Below, one piece after another: positions 7,725-15,310 of a stretch of DNA of 21,656 nucleotides. The translations under genes and the position numbers were made by a program. Under the pieces are notes generated by a model, which made no database searches, was not told where the DNA came from, and was given only the letters and a program-made list of their open reading frames with translations. How positions within the stretch are numbered: position 1 is the first letter of the stretch; every line of letters begins with the position of its first letter. Location of the stretch: positions 1 through 21,656 of the forward strand of contig CAJMHW010000032.1 of the NCBI GenBank assembly GCA_905213325.1. Reading direction: 5' to 3'. This DNA comes from Collinsella aerofaciens (GTDB lineage Bacteria > Actinomycetota > Coriobacteriia > Coriobacteriales > Coriobacteriaceae).

Positions 7725-9578
7725 TTACATCTGCTCGGGCGCGGAAACGCCAACAAGGGTGAGCACCAGGGCGAGCGTCACGCGGACGGCGTCGCAAGCG
7801 GCCAGACGGGCACGCGAAAGCTCGGGGTCGACGGGACGGCCCTCGCTCGGCAGAACCTGGCAGGCAGCGTAGAAGCTGTGGAAGTCGCCGGCGAGTTCCT
7901 CAGCAAAGTGCGTCAGACGGAACGGGGCGCGGTCGCGAGCGCAGCTGGCGATGAGGTCGGTGAGCTCGTTGAGCTTGCGCGAAAGGGCGAGCTCGGTCGG
8001 GTCGGTCAGCAGCGAGTAATCGACGTTCTCACCGATGGCCTTGGCGGCGACGGCCTTCATGCCCATCTCGCCAGCCTGCTCGGGCGTAACGTCAGCGGCA
8101 CGGCGCAGGATGGAGCACACGCGGGCGTGAGCGTACTGCACGTAGTACACCGGGTTGGAGTTGTCGCGCTTCTTGACGGCCTCAATATCGAAGTCGACCA
8201 TCTGGTTGGAGCTCTTGGAGATGAGGGTGTAACGGGCAGCGTCGGAGCCGACCTCGTCGACGAGCTCCTGCAGGGTCACCATGGTGCCCTTACGCTTGGA
8301 CATACGGACGGGCTTGCCGTTGCGCAGCAGGTTGACGAGCTGGCCCAGCAGAACCTCAAACTTGCCGGGGTAACCCAAGGCATCGCAGACGCAGCGGACG
8401 CGCTCGATGTAGCCGTGGTGGTCGGCGCCCCAGATGTCGATGACGTGGTCGACGCGCTGGAACTTATCCCAGTGATAGGCAACGTCGGAGGCGAAGTAGG
8501 TGTACTCGCCGTCGGACTTGATCAGAACGCGGTCCTTGTCATCGCCCAGGTCGGTGGAGCGGAACCACAGGGCGCCGTCCTTGGTGTAGAGATAGCCCAT
8601 CTTGTCGAGCTTCTCAAAAGCGCGGTCGACGGCGGAGGTGCCGGCGGTCTCGCCCTCGGTGTCCTTCACATACAGCGAGCGCTCGGAGAACCAACGATCG
8701 AAGTCGCAGTTAACGGCATGGCAAAGGTCGCGCATGTTGTCGACCATCTTTACATAGCCGCGCTCGCGGAAGCTCTCCATGCGCTCCTGCGGATCGGCGT
8801 TGACCCACTTATCGCCGTCGGTGCGCCAGAACTCGGCGGCCTCGTCGATGATGTAGTCGCCGCCGTAGGAGTCCTTGCCCAGGGTCTCGGCAAAGTTGTC
8901 CTGATACGGATGGGTCTCGGGATGCTCGTCGTTCTCGTCGGCAACAAAGGCGTCGCGGTCGGCGATCAGCAGCTTGTGAGCCTCGTCGATATCCACGCCC
9001 TGCTTGGCGATGATGTCGGCAAGCTGCATATAGCGCGTGCTGATGGAGTTGCCGAAGGTGTTCATCTGAGAGCCGTGGTCGTTGATGTAGAACTCACGCT
9101 GGATGTCGTAACCGGCGTGATCCATAACGCGGCAGAGCGAGTCGCCCAGCGCGGCCCAGCGGCCGTGGCCGATGTGCATGGGGCCGACGGGGTTGGCGGA
9201 AACGAACTCGACCTGGGTCTTCAGGCCACCACCGACGTTGGACTTAGCGAAGTCCATACCCTTCTCGCGAGCCTCGCCAAAGATGGCATTCTTGACGGCA
9301 ACGGAGAGGTAGAAGTTGATGAAGCCGGGGCCTGCGATCTCGACCTTCTCGATCGCGGGGTCCTCGGGCATATGGGCAACGATGGCCTCGGCGATCTTGC
9401 GCGGGGCGCAGTGGGCCAGCTTGGCGGACTTCAGGGCCATGGTAGAGGTCCACTCGCCATGAGAAGTGTCAGCCGGTCGCTCGATAGCGCAATCGTCAAG
9501 TTCAAATGCGGAAAGGTCGCCGGCCTCCTGGGCCGCAGCAAGCGCAGCGCGTACCAGCTCTTCAATCTTCTCGGGCAT
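7725..9578 (-). CDS. argS: Arginyl-tRNA synthetase
   Basis: 617 residues. This class I synthetase charges tRNA-Arg with arginine, using ATP. SANPVGPMHIGHGRWAALGD contains the HIGH motif at residues 135-138, and PVRMSKRKGT carries the KMSKS-equivalent at 426-431. The C-terminal part has the anticodon-binding helical domain typical of ArgRS, including NPVYYVQYAHARVCSILRRA near 495. The protein ends LVGVSAPEQM, the standard ArgRS ending in which the terminal Met contributes to tRNA binding. The ATG at 9578 is chosen because CAAGGAGGA lies directly upstream, although the frame stays open 90 bases further. It is a single gene with its own terminator. Confidence 0.97.
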   Translation of the reverse strand: MPEKIEELVRAALAAAQEAGDLSAFELDDCAIERPADTSHGEWTSTMALKSAKLAHCAPRKIAEAIVAHMPEDPAIEKVEIAGPGFINFYLSVAVKNAIFGEAREKGMDFAKSNVGGGLKTQVEFVSANPVGPMHIGHGRWAALGDSLCRVMDHAGYDIQREFYINDHGSQMNTFGNSISTRYMQLADIIAKQGVDIDEAHKLLIADRDAFVADENDEHPETHPYQDNFAETLGKDSYGGDYIIDEAAEFWRTDGDKWVNADPQERMESFRERGYVKMVDNMRDLCHAVNCDFDRWFSERSLYVKDTEGETAGTSAVDRAFEKLDKMGYLYTKDGALWFRSTDLGDDKDRVLIKSDGEYTYFASDVAYHWDKFQRVDHVIDIWGADHHGYIERVRCVCDALGYPGKFEVLLGQLVNLLRNGKPVRMSKRKGTMVTLQELVDEVGSDAARYTLISKSSNQMVDFDIEAVKKRDNSNPVYYVQYAHARVCSILRRAADVTPEQAGEMGMKAVAAKAIGENVDYSLLTDPTELALSRKLNELTDLIASCARDRAPFRLTHFAEELAGDFHSFYAACQVLPSEGRPVDPELSRARLAACDAVRVTLALVLTLVGVSAPEQM

Positions 9579-9920
9579 AGATCCTCCTTGTGTTAAAGCC
9601 CCCGAGCTCTTGGTCACTCGTAGGGCAAAAGCCAGAGTTTGTAGCACTCTATCACAAGCGACGGGCACTGTCGCAGGGTAAAGCTAATAGATATTGCATA
9701 TGCACAAAAATGACTACAGCTTGTATGGAGTCACTCAAAGATGCCGGTCTGCCTGCAGATTATGCAGGCGTTGAAAATGCATAAAGGTGTGAATGAGCTG
9801 CGTCTGTTATCGAATACTCTTACCTATCAGAGTTGTGTGCTTTTCCTGCATAAAGTACGGGTTTGCGCACGTCAGCGTGTTATTCTAGACATACGTAAAT
9901 TCGTATAAGTTGGAGGTAGC
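9579..9920. other. 342-base divergent intergenic region between argS and the CarD gene
   Basis: Both genes must have promoters here, but no clean -35/-10 pair stands out. TTGCGC near 9863 with TATTCT or TAGACA downstream is the best weak candidate for the + gene. Two palindromes are present: TGCATATGCA at 9696-9705, and GCCTGCA-GATTA-TGCAGGC at 9751-9769, a 7-bp stem with a 5-base loop. A 24-codon frame at 9710-9784 lacks a ribosome site. TGCATAAAG occurs twice, near 9778 and 9848. Confidence 0.5.
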
Positions 9921-10406
9921 ATGTTCTCAATCGGTCAACACGTCATTCATCCGGGCCAGGGAGTCTGCACCGTCGTCGGTTTTAGGGACGACACACCGCA
10001 GCCCATGCTGCTGCTCGAGACCAAGCAGGGACATGCGCAGACGATCCTCATGTACCCCGTGGCGCAGGCCGACCGTCTGCACGCCGCCATCTCTCAGCAA
10101 GATGCCGAGCACCTGCTGAGCCACTATGACGAGCTGGAGTGCGACACCTTTACCGAGCGCAACAGCTCGCTTGAGGAGACACACTTTAAGCAGCAGCTCA
10201 AGCTGGGCGCGCCCGAGACGGTCCGCGTGGCAAAGACCATGATGCACCGCATTCGCCAGGCCGAGGAAGCTGATAAAAAACCCAGCTCCTACTACATGCG
10301 CGTACTCAAGGAGGCCAAACGCCGCTCCATCGAGGAGTTCGCCGTGGCCCTTGGCGTCACCGAGGAGGCCGCCGAAGCCCGCCTAGCCCAAGCCGCCCTC
10401 AACTAA
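9921..10406 (+). CDS. CarD-family transcriptional regulator
   Basis: 161 residues, the size of mycobacterial CarD/CdnL. The N-terminal half, starting FSIGQHVIHPGQGVCTVVG, is the Tudor-like RNA-polymerase-interacting domain. It continues to MYPVAQADRLHAAIS, the usual edge of the beta-fold. The C-terminal half is helical and basic (MMHRIRQAEEADKKPS, then MRVLKEAKRRSIEEFAVALG), matching the DNA-binding helical domain that stabilises the open promoter complex. GGAGG lies 4 bases before the ATG. A palindromic terminator follows at 10420, so it is monocistronic. By analogy it tunes initiation at rRNA and housekeeping promoters; that role is inferred, not shown here. Confidence 0.88.
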   Translation: MFSIGQHVIHPGQGVCTVVGFRDDTPQPMLLLETKQGHAQTILMYPVAQADRLHAAISQQDAEHLLSHYDELECDTFTERNSSLEETHFKQQLKLGAPETVRVAKTMMHRIRQAEEADKKPSSYYMRVLKEAKRRSIEEFAVALGVTEEAAEARLAQAALN

Positions 10407-10419
10407 CCCATCCGCGCCA

Positions 10420-10461
10420 AAAACCACCACAAAGGGAACAGGCACCTTTGTGGTGGTTTTC
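10420..10461. terminator. Palindromic terminator, repeat copy 1
   Basis: AAAACCACCACAAAGG (10420-10435) and CCTTTGTGGTGGTTTT (10445-10460) form a perfect 16-bp stem around GAACAGGCA. It follows the CarD gene by 13 bases. A second copy at 11130-11171 differs at only two of 42 positions. Confidence 0.88.
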
Positions 10462-10514
10462 TTGTTCTAGTAGTATTCATTCTTATCGATACCCACGAGC
10501 ACAAGGAGTCTCTT

Positions 10515-11114
10515 ATGGCAGAGCCGCTTACCGCCGGAATCACCCGCGACCGCGCGTTCGAACTGCTCAATGAGCACAACAAGGACCCGTTCCATATCAC
10601 CCATGGCGAGACGGTCGAGGGCACTATGCGCTACTTTGCGCGCGAGTTCGACCCCGAGAACGAGGAGTTTTGGGGCATCGTCGGTCTGCTGCACGACCTG
10701 GATTGGGAGGAGCATGAGGACGACCCCATGAACCACACCATCTATGCTGCCGAGATTCTTAAGGGCGAAGGTGCGTCTCCCGAGCTCATTCGCGCCATCC
10801 AGACGCACACGTCGGACTTCAATACCTCGCTGCCCAAACCCGAGCTGCAGATGGAAAAGATCCTGTTTGCCTGCGATGAGCTCACCGGCCTGATCGGCGC
10901 TGCAGTCATCATGCGCCCGAGCAAGAGCGTTATGGACTTTACGACCAAGTCGCTCAAGAAGAAGTTCAAGGACAAGCGCTTTGCCGCCGGCTGCTCGCGC
11001 GACGTGATTTCGCAGGGCGCCGAGATGTTGGGCTGGGAGCTCCCCGAGCTCTTTGACCGCACCATCGCGGCCATGCAGTCCTTCGCCCCCGACCGCGATA
11101 CCTTCCAGGCCTAA
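10515..11114 (+). CDS. HD-domain metal-dependent phosphohydrolase-like protein
   Basis: 199 residues. The HD signature is visible: a histidine at H27 or H30 in DPFHITHGE, the H60-D61 pair in VGLLHDLDWEEHEDD, H98 in IQTHTSDF, and D121 in FACDELTGL. Such proteins are usually metal-dependent nucleotide or phosphate-ester hydrolases in the cytoplasm. It most resembles the group of predicted HD hydrolases without a known substrate (COG2316-like). AAGGAG precedes the ATG at 10515. It lies between two copies of the same terminator repeat, so it is transcribed on its own. TTGTTC near 10463 with TATCGA 16 bases on is a weak promoter candidate. Confidence 0.85.
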   Translation: MAEPLTAGITRDRAFELLNEHNKDPFHITHGETVEGTMRYFAREFDPENEEFWGIVGLLHDLDWEEHEDDPMNHTIYAAEILKGEGASPELIRAIQTHTSDFNTSLPKPELQMEKILFACDELTGLIGAAVIMRPSKSVMDFTTKSLKKKFKDKRFAAGCSRDVISQGAEMLGWELPELFDRTIAAMQSFAPDRDTFQA

Positions 11115-11129
11115 CCGCCCACGCCACCT

Positions 11130-11171
11130 AAAACCACCACGAAGGGGACAGGCACCTTTGTGGTGGTTTTC
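11130..11171. terminator. Palindromic terminator, repeat copy 2
   Basis: AAAACCACCACGAAGG (11130-11145) pairs with CCTTTGTGGTGGTTTT (11155-11170) with one G-U pair around GGACAGGCA. It sits between the convergent HD gene and proA, and has T runs in both directions, so it probably serves both. Confidence 0.88.
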
Positions 11172-11184
11172 GTTTACGAGGGGT

Positions 11185-12471
11185 TTAGGGGCGGACCTGG
11201 CCGGTGCCGCGGAGCTTGTATTTGTAGGTGGTGAGGGCCTCGGCGGCAAAGGGGCCACGGGCGTGGAGTTTTTGGGTCGAGATGCCGATCTCGGCGCCCA
11301 GGCCAAACTCGCCGCCGTCGGTGAAGCGCGTGCTGGCGTTGGCGTACACGGCCGAGGCATCGACCGCATCCAGGAAGCGCTCGCAAGCATCCGTGTCCTC
11401 GGCAACGATGGCCTCGGAGTGCATCGTGCCGTAGCGGTTGATGTGTGCGATGGCCTCGTCCTCGTTTGCCACGACCTTCACGCTCATCTCGAGCGCCAGG
11501 TACTCGCGACCCCAGTCCTCCTCAGTCGCGGCGACGTAGTCATCGCCCTCCACAAAGCCGGCGTCGGCGCACGCGGCGCACGTGGCCTCGTCGCCGTGAA
11601 TGAGCACGCCGTGGTCGTGCAGCACGGCAACGACCGCAGGCAAAAACGCGTCGGCCACAGCACGGTCGACCAGCAGCGACTCGGCGGCATTGCACACGCC
11701 TACGCGCTGGGTCTTGGCATTAACGATAATGTTGAGTGCCTTATCAAAGTCGGCGGATTCATGCACATAGATGTGGCAGTTGCCCGTACCCGTCTCGATC
11801 ACCGGCACGAGCGACTCGCGCACACAGCGCTGGATCAGGCCTGCACCGCCGCGCGGAATGAGCACGTCGACAATACCGCGGAGCTTCATGAGCTCGCCAG
11901 TAGCCTCGCGGTCGGTGGACTCGATCATCGACACGGCCTCGCGCGGGAAGCCCTTGGCCTCGAGCGCATCGGCCAGCAGCTCGGCGATCATGGCACACGA
12001 GTGATAGGCCAGCGAGCCGCCGCGCAGAATGCAGGCGTTGCCGGTACGGATGCAGATGCCTGCGGCGTCGGCCGTCACGTTGGGACGCGCCTCGTAGACC
12101 ATAGCGACCAGGCCCAGCGGCACACTCACACGGGTCAGGTCCACGCCACTTGCAAGCACGCGGTGGTCGAGCACGCGGCCCACGGGATCGGGCAGCTCGG
12201 CGAGCTTTTCCAGACCGGCGGCCATGCCCTCGACGCGCTCGGGCGTCAGCAGCAGGCGATCGAGCAGTCCGGCCGAGGTGCCCGCATCGCGCGCGGCGGA
12301 CATATCGAGCTCGTTGGCGGCGACGATGGAGTCGACACCGTTGCGCAGTGCTGCGGCCATGGCGCGCACGGCCTCCTGGCGCTGCTCATCGCTCGCCGTG
12401 GCAAGCGAGGCCGACGCTGCCTTGGCGGCAACGGCAAGATCGTGGACATACGTGGCTATATCGACCGACAT
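11185..12471 (-). CDS. proA: Glutamate-5-semialdehyde dehydrogenase (gamma-glutamyl phosphate reductase)
   Basis: 428 residues, normal length. It reduces gamma-glutamyl phosphate with NADPH to glutamate semialdehyde, the second step of proline synthesis. Landmarks: VPLGLVAMVYEARPNVT at 117-133, LRGGSLAYHS near 149, the IPRGGAGLIQ segment at 205-214, ETGTGNCHIYV near 226, the catalytic cysteine C260 in QRVGVCNAAESLLV, and the C-terminal signature GEFGLGAEIGISTQKLHARGP. Start at 12471 with GGAGAAAGG upstream. proB, normally adjacent, is about 1.6 kb away on the same strand, separated by an oppositely oriented hydrolase gene. Confidence 0.97.
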   Translation of the reverse strand: MSVDIATYVHDLAVAAKAASASLATASDEQRQEAVRAMAAALRNGVDSIVAANELDMSAARDAGTSAGLLDRLLLTPERVEGMAAGLEKLAELPDPVGRVLDHRVLASGVDLTRVSVPLGLVAMVYEARPNVTADAAGICIRTGNACILRGGSLAYHSCAMIAELLADALEAKGFPREAVSMIESTDREATGELMKLRGIVDVLIPRGGAGLIQRCVRESLVPVIETGTGNCHIYVHESADFDKALNIIVNAKTQRVGVCNAAESLLVDRAVADAFLPAVVAVLHDHGVLIHGDEATCAACADAGFVEGDDYVAATEEDWGREYLALEMSVKVVANEDEAIAHINRYGTMHSEAIVAEDTDACERFLDAVDASAVYANASTRFTDGGEFGLGAEIGISTQKLHARGPFAAEALTTYKYKLRGTGQVRP

Positions 12472-12539
12472 GGGCGGCCCTTTCTCCTAGAAGTTTGCAA
12501 CCATGGTAGCCGATTTGCGCATGGCCTCGCCCGCGGCGG

Positions 12540-12545
12540 TAGAAT
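12540..12545 (+). promoter_or_regulatory. Candidate -10 for the proline-iminopeptidase-like gene
   Basis: TAGAAT (5/6) lies 38 bases before the ATG at 12584. TTGCGC is upstream, but at a long 19-base spacing. The gap to proA is only 112 bases, so divergent promoters must be packed here. Confidence 0.4.
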
Positions 12546-12583
12546 TGGTCAACCCGAAACACCGCAACGAACGGAAGACTCAC

Positions 12584-14002
12584 ATGGCCCTCATCACTTC
12601 GTACCACGTCCCCGGCCTTTATGTCGAGGACCACAGCATCGACGTCCCCCTTGACTGGCGCGGCCTGGAGCCGATGCTCCTGGCCGTCGGCAGCACCATG
12701 CGCCGCGGCGCTATGCCGGCACCAATCGCCGGCGCGCCCGAGAGCATCAAGCTCTTCTACCGCGTGGTTTGCGCGCCCGGCCGCATCAACGACGATCTGC
12801 CGCTGCTCCTGTTTTTGCAGGGCGGCCCCGGCGGCGAGAGCTCGCGTCCGCTGTCGCCCACAAGCGACGGCTGGATCGAGGAGGCCGTCAAGCACTTCCG
12901 CGTCGTCCTGCCCGACCAGCGCGGCACCGGGCGCAGCAGCTGTGTAGACGGGCGCACGATTGCCGCACTGGGCGAGCGCGCGACGGCGGCCGACTCCGAT
13001 GCCGCACGCTCGCAGGCTGACTTCCTCAAGCGCCACCTTGCCAGCTCCATCGTGCGCGATTTTGAGTACCTGCGTCTGGTGGGCTTTGGCGGCAAGCCCT
13101 GGGTCACGCTCGGCCAGAGCTACGGCGGCTTTTTGACGTTGAGTTATCTGTCGCTCTTCCCCGAGGGCGTGGCGGCGAGCTTTACCTGCGGCGGCATCCC
13201 CCACGTGCCGGCGAGCGCCAGCGAGGTCTACGCGCACACCTTCCCGCGCATGGCCGCCAAGACGCAGCAGTATTACGACCGCTACCCCGCCGACATCGAG
13301 CGCGTGGCAGCCCTGGCCGATGCGCTCGAGGCACAGAAGCCCGTGCTGCCCGACGGCTCGCCGATGACGGTCGAGCGCCTACAGCTCATGGGCAGCGACT
13401 TTGGCATGAAGCCGAGCTTTGAGCGTATGCATTGGATTATCGATCACGCTTTTGTTGACGGCGACGGCACGCTGACCTGCGGCGCCTCGGTATCTGACAG
13501 CTTTTTGATGCGCGCCTTCGAGCGCACCAACACGCGCACGAATCCGCTGTACTGGACGCTGCAGGAGTTCATATACGCCGACGGCGACACTATGCCCATT
13601 GGTTGGGCCGCGGCCGAAGAGAAGGCACACCGCGCCGAGTTCGACACCCTCGCGCGCCCGCTCATGTTTACCGGCGAGGCCATGTTCCCGTGGATGTTCG
13701 AGCAGATGCCCGAGCTTAAGCCGTTTAAGCCCGCCATGGACCTGCTGATGGAAGACACCAGCTGGGACAAGATCTACGACCCGCAGCGACTGGCGTGCAA
13801 CGAGGTGCCCCTGCAGGCCGCGGTGTATTTCGACGACATGTACGTGGATTCGGGCCTGCAGCTTGATACGCTCAGCCGCGTGGGCAAATCGCATGCCTGG
13901 GTGACCAACGAGTTCGAGCACGACGGCCTGCACGGCAGCGTGGTATTCAAGCACCTCTTCGACGAGGCCCTCAACCGCGGAGACCTGCGCCGAATCTTCT
14001 AG
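12584..14002 (+). CDS. Alpha/beta hydrolase, proline iminopeptidase-like (S33)
   Basis: 472 residues. LLLFLQGGPGG (residues 75-84) is the HGGPG-type oxyanion segment of S33 prolyl peptidases. VVLPDQRGTGRSS at 107-119 is the strand and Arg-Gly-Thr-Gly motif that follows it. GQSYGGFLTLSYLSLFPEG has the nucleophile S179 in GxSxGG. A histidine in EFEHDGLHGSV near the C-terminus is the likely catalytic base, with an acid in YFDDMYVD before it. Family members release N-terminal proline from peptides in the cytoplasm. The ATG at 12584 is preferred (ACGGAAG upstream) over an ATG 81 bases earlier. Its place between proA and proB fits a proline-supply role, but the amidase/esterase members of the family are an alternative. 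Confidence 0.85.
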   Translation: MALITSYHVPGLYVEDHSIDVPLDWRGLEPMLLAVGSTMRRGAMPAPIAGAPESIKLFYRVVCAPGRINDDLPLLLFLQGGPGGESSRPLSPTSDGWIEEAVKHFRVVLPDQRGTGRSSCVDGRTIAALGERATAADSDAARSQADFLKRHLASSIVRDFEYLRLVGFGGKPWVTLGQSYGGFLTLSYLSLFPEGVAASFTCGGIPHVPASASEVYAHTFPRMAAKTQQYYDRYPADIERVAALADALEAQKPVLPDGSPMTVERLQLMGSDFGMKPSFERMHWIIDHAFVDGDGTLTCGASVSDSFLMRAFERTNTRTNPLYWTLQEFIYADGDTMPIGWAAAEEKAHRAEFDTLARPLMFTGEAMFPWMFEQMPELKPFKPAMDLLMEDTSWDKIYDPQRLACNEVPLQAAVYFDDMYVDSGLQLDTLSRVGKSHAWVTNEFEHDGLHGSVVFKHLFDEALNRGDLRRIF

Positions 14003-14011
14003 CAAAGGAGT

Positions 14012-14057
14012 GTCCCCCACCTGCCGGCACAAAAGAAACGTCCCCAAGTGCCGGCAC
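14012..14057. repeat. Tandem pair of GTCCCC...TGCCGGCAC repeats
   Basis: GTCCCCCACCTGCCGGCAC (14012-14030) and GTCCCCAAGTGCCGGCAC (14040-14057) are two imperfect direct copies 9 bases apart. The second contains the perfect palindrome GTGCCGGCAC. They resemble short intergenic REP-like units. Confidence 0.6.
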
Positions 14058-14060
14058 GAG

Positions 14061-14100
14061 AAAGACAGCGCTGCGGGAAACGATCCGCAGCGCTGTCTTT
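14061..14100. terminator. Bidirectional terminator between the hydrolase and proB
   Basis: AAAGACAGCGCTGCGG (14061-14076) and CCGCAGCGCTGTCTTT (14085-14100) make a perfect 16-bp stem with an 8-base loop. It separates the convergent hydrolase and proB genes and ends 2 bases from the proB stop codon. Confidence 0.92.
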
Positions 14101-14102
14101 CT

Positions 14103-15230
14103 TTATGCAAATACGATCAAGTTATCCCTGTGTATCGCCGGCTTCTCGGCCAGGTTAGCGAGCAGGCGGTTGCTGGCAATCTGGTCTTGGCGGCGACCGG
14201 CAGCAAGTTCCAGCACGTCCGAATCGGCCTCGGCGATACCGCGGGCGACGACCATACCGCTCGGATCGCACACATCGAGCACATCGCCCTCGGCAAACTG
14301 GCCATCGACCTCGCGAATACCCACCGCAAGCAAGGAAGAGCCACGGCTAACCAGCGCCTTCACAGCACCATCATCAACCGTCACCGACCCATGTGCCTTG
14401 TCGCCCAGCGCGATCCACAGCTTGCGGGGCGCGATGTCCAGACGCTCCGCCGGCGGATCGAACAGTGTGCCCACGCTCTCGCCGCGGGCGAGGCGCACGA
14501 GCGCATCGGGCTCCTCGCCCGAGCAAATCACGCTCTGAATGCCCGCCGTCATCAGGATGCGACTCGCGCGGATCTTGGTAATCATGCCGCCCGTGCCCAC
14601 CGATGTGGAAGAATCGCCCGCCGAGGCAATAATCTTGGCATCGATCTTATGCACGACAGGAACAAACTCGGCCGTGGGGTCCTCATGCGGATTGGCAGTA
14701 TAGAGACCATCGATGTCCGAGAGCGTCACGCACAGATCGGCAGATACCAGGCAGCTCACGAGCGCCGCCAGTGTGTCGTTGTCGCCAAACTTGATCTCGT
14801 CGACGGTAACGGTGTCGTTCTCGTTGACGACCGGCACCACGCCCAGCTCCACCAGACGCAGCAGGGCGTCGCGCGCGTGCAGGTAGGACGTGCGACGCGC
14901 CGTGTCGTGACGCGTGAGCAGCACGAGCGAGGTGAGTAGGTCGCGCGCATGGAACTCCTCGTCGTAGGCCGACGAGATGATGCACTGGCCGGCCGAGGCG
15001 CAGGCCTGCAGGCTCGGCAGATCGCCAACCGGTTTGCGGTCGAAACCCAGAACGGGATAGCCACAGGCAATGGCGCCGGAGCTCACCACGACCAAGCGCC
15101 AGCCGAGCTTGCGCAGGGCCGCGGCCTGATCGGCCAGGCCACCGATAAACGCGCGGTTGACCTTACCGTCGGCACCCACCACCGTGGACGAGCCGATCTT
15201 TACCACCATCGTTTTATAAGAAGTCGTCAT
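14103..15230 (-). CDS. proB: Glutamate 5-kinase
   Basis: 375 residues. It phosphorylates glutamate with ATP, the first and proline-inhibited step of proline synthesis. The amino-acid-kinase domain spans about residues 1-260: MVVKIGSSTVVG near the start, VVVSSGAIACG near 48, VVPVVNENDTVTVDEIKFGDND near 135, and SVGTGGMITKIRASRILMTAG near 214. A C-terminal PUA domain follows at about 280-375, as in the long ProB type. The ATG at 15230 is taken because it gives the family's usual N-terminus. No Shine-Dalgarno is visible upstream of it, nor before the alternative M8. It follows pncB by 80 bases on the same strand without a terminator, so co-transcription is possible. Confidence 0.96.
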   Translation of the reverse strand: MTTSYKTMVVKIGSSTVVGADGKVNRAFIGGLADQAAALRKLGWRLVVVSSGAIACGYPVLGFDRKPVGDLPSLQACASAGQCIISSAYDEEFHARDLLTSLVLLTRHDTARRTSYLHARDALLRLVELGVVPVVNENDTVTVDEIKFGDNDTLAALVSCLVSADLCVTLSDIDGLYTANPHEDPTAEFVPVVHKIDAKIIASAGDSSTSVGTGGMITKIRASRILMTAGIQSVICSGEEPDALVRLARGESVGTLFDPPAERLDIAPRKLWIALGDKAHGSVTVDDGAVKALVSRGSSLLAVGIREVDGQFAEGDVLDVCDPSGMVVARGIAEADSDVLELAAGRRQDQIASNRLLANLAEKPAIHRDNLIVFA

Positions 15231-15310
15231 ACGTCAAACCAATCGAATGCTGAGCAAGCGAGCGAACGGGTGAGCGAGAATATAATCCGCTTACCTCCGT
15301 CGCATGCGGA

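Noticed and set aside
7713..9596. 627-codon open frame antisense to argS
   Set aside because: It is the mirror of a strongly GC-biased real gene. It has no ribosome site and low-complexity composition, whereas the argS frame has all family motifs.
9710..9784. 24-codon frame in the argS-CarD gap
   Set aside because: No ribosome site, and it overlaps a palindrome. Nothing beyond an open frame supports it.
11053..12654. 533-codon open frame antisense to proA
   Set aside because: It runs across the HD gene end, the terminator and proA. It has no domain features, and proA motifs are intact on the other strand.
15279..15292. TATAAT-like sequence between pncB and proB as a promoter
   Set aside because: The exact TATAAT reads on the plus strand, where no gene follows. 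On the minus strand TATATT lacks a -35.
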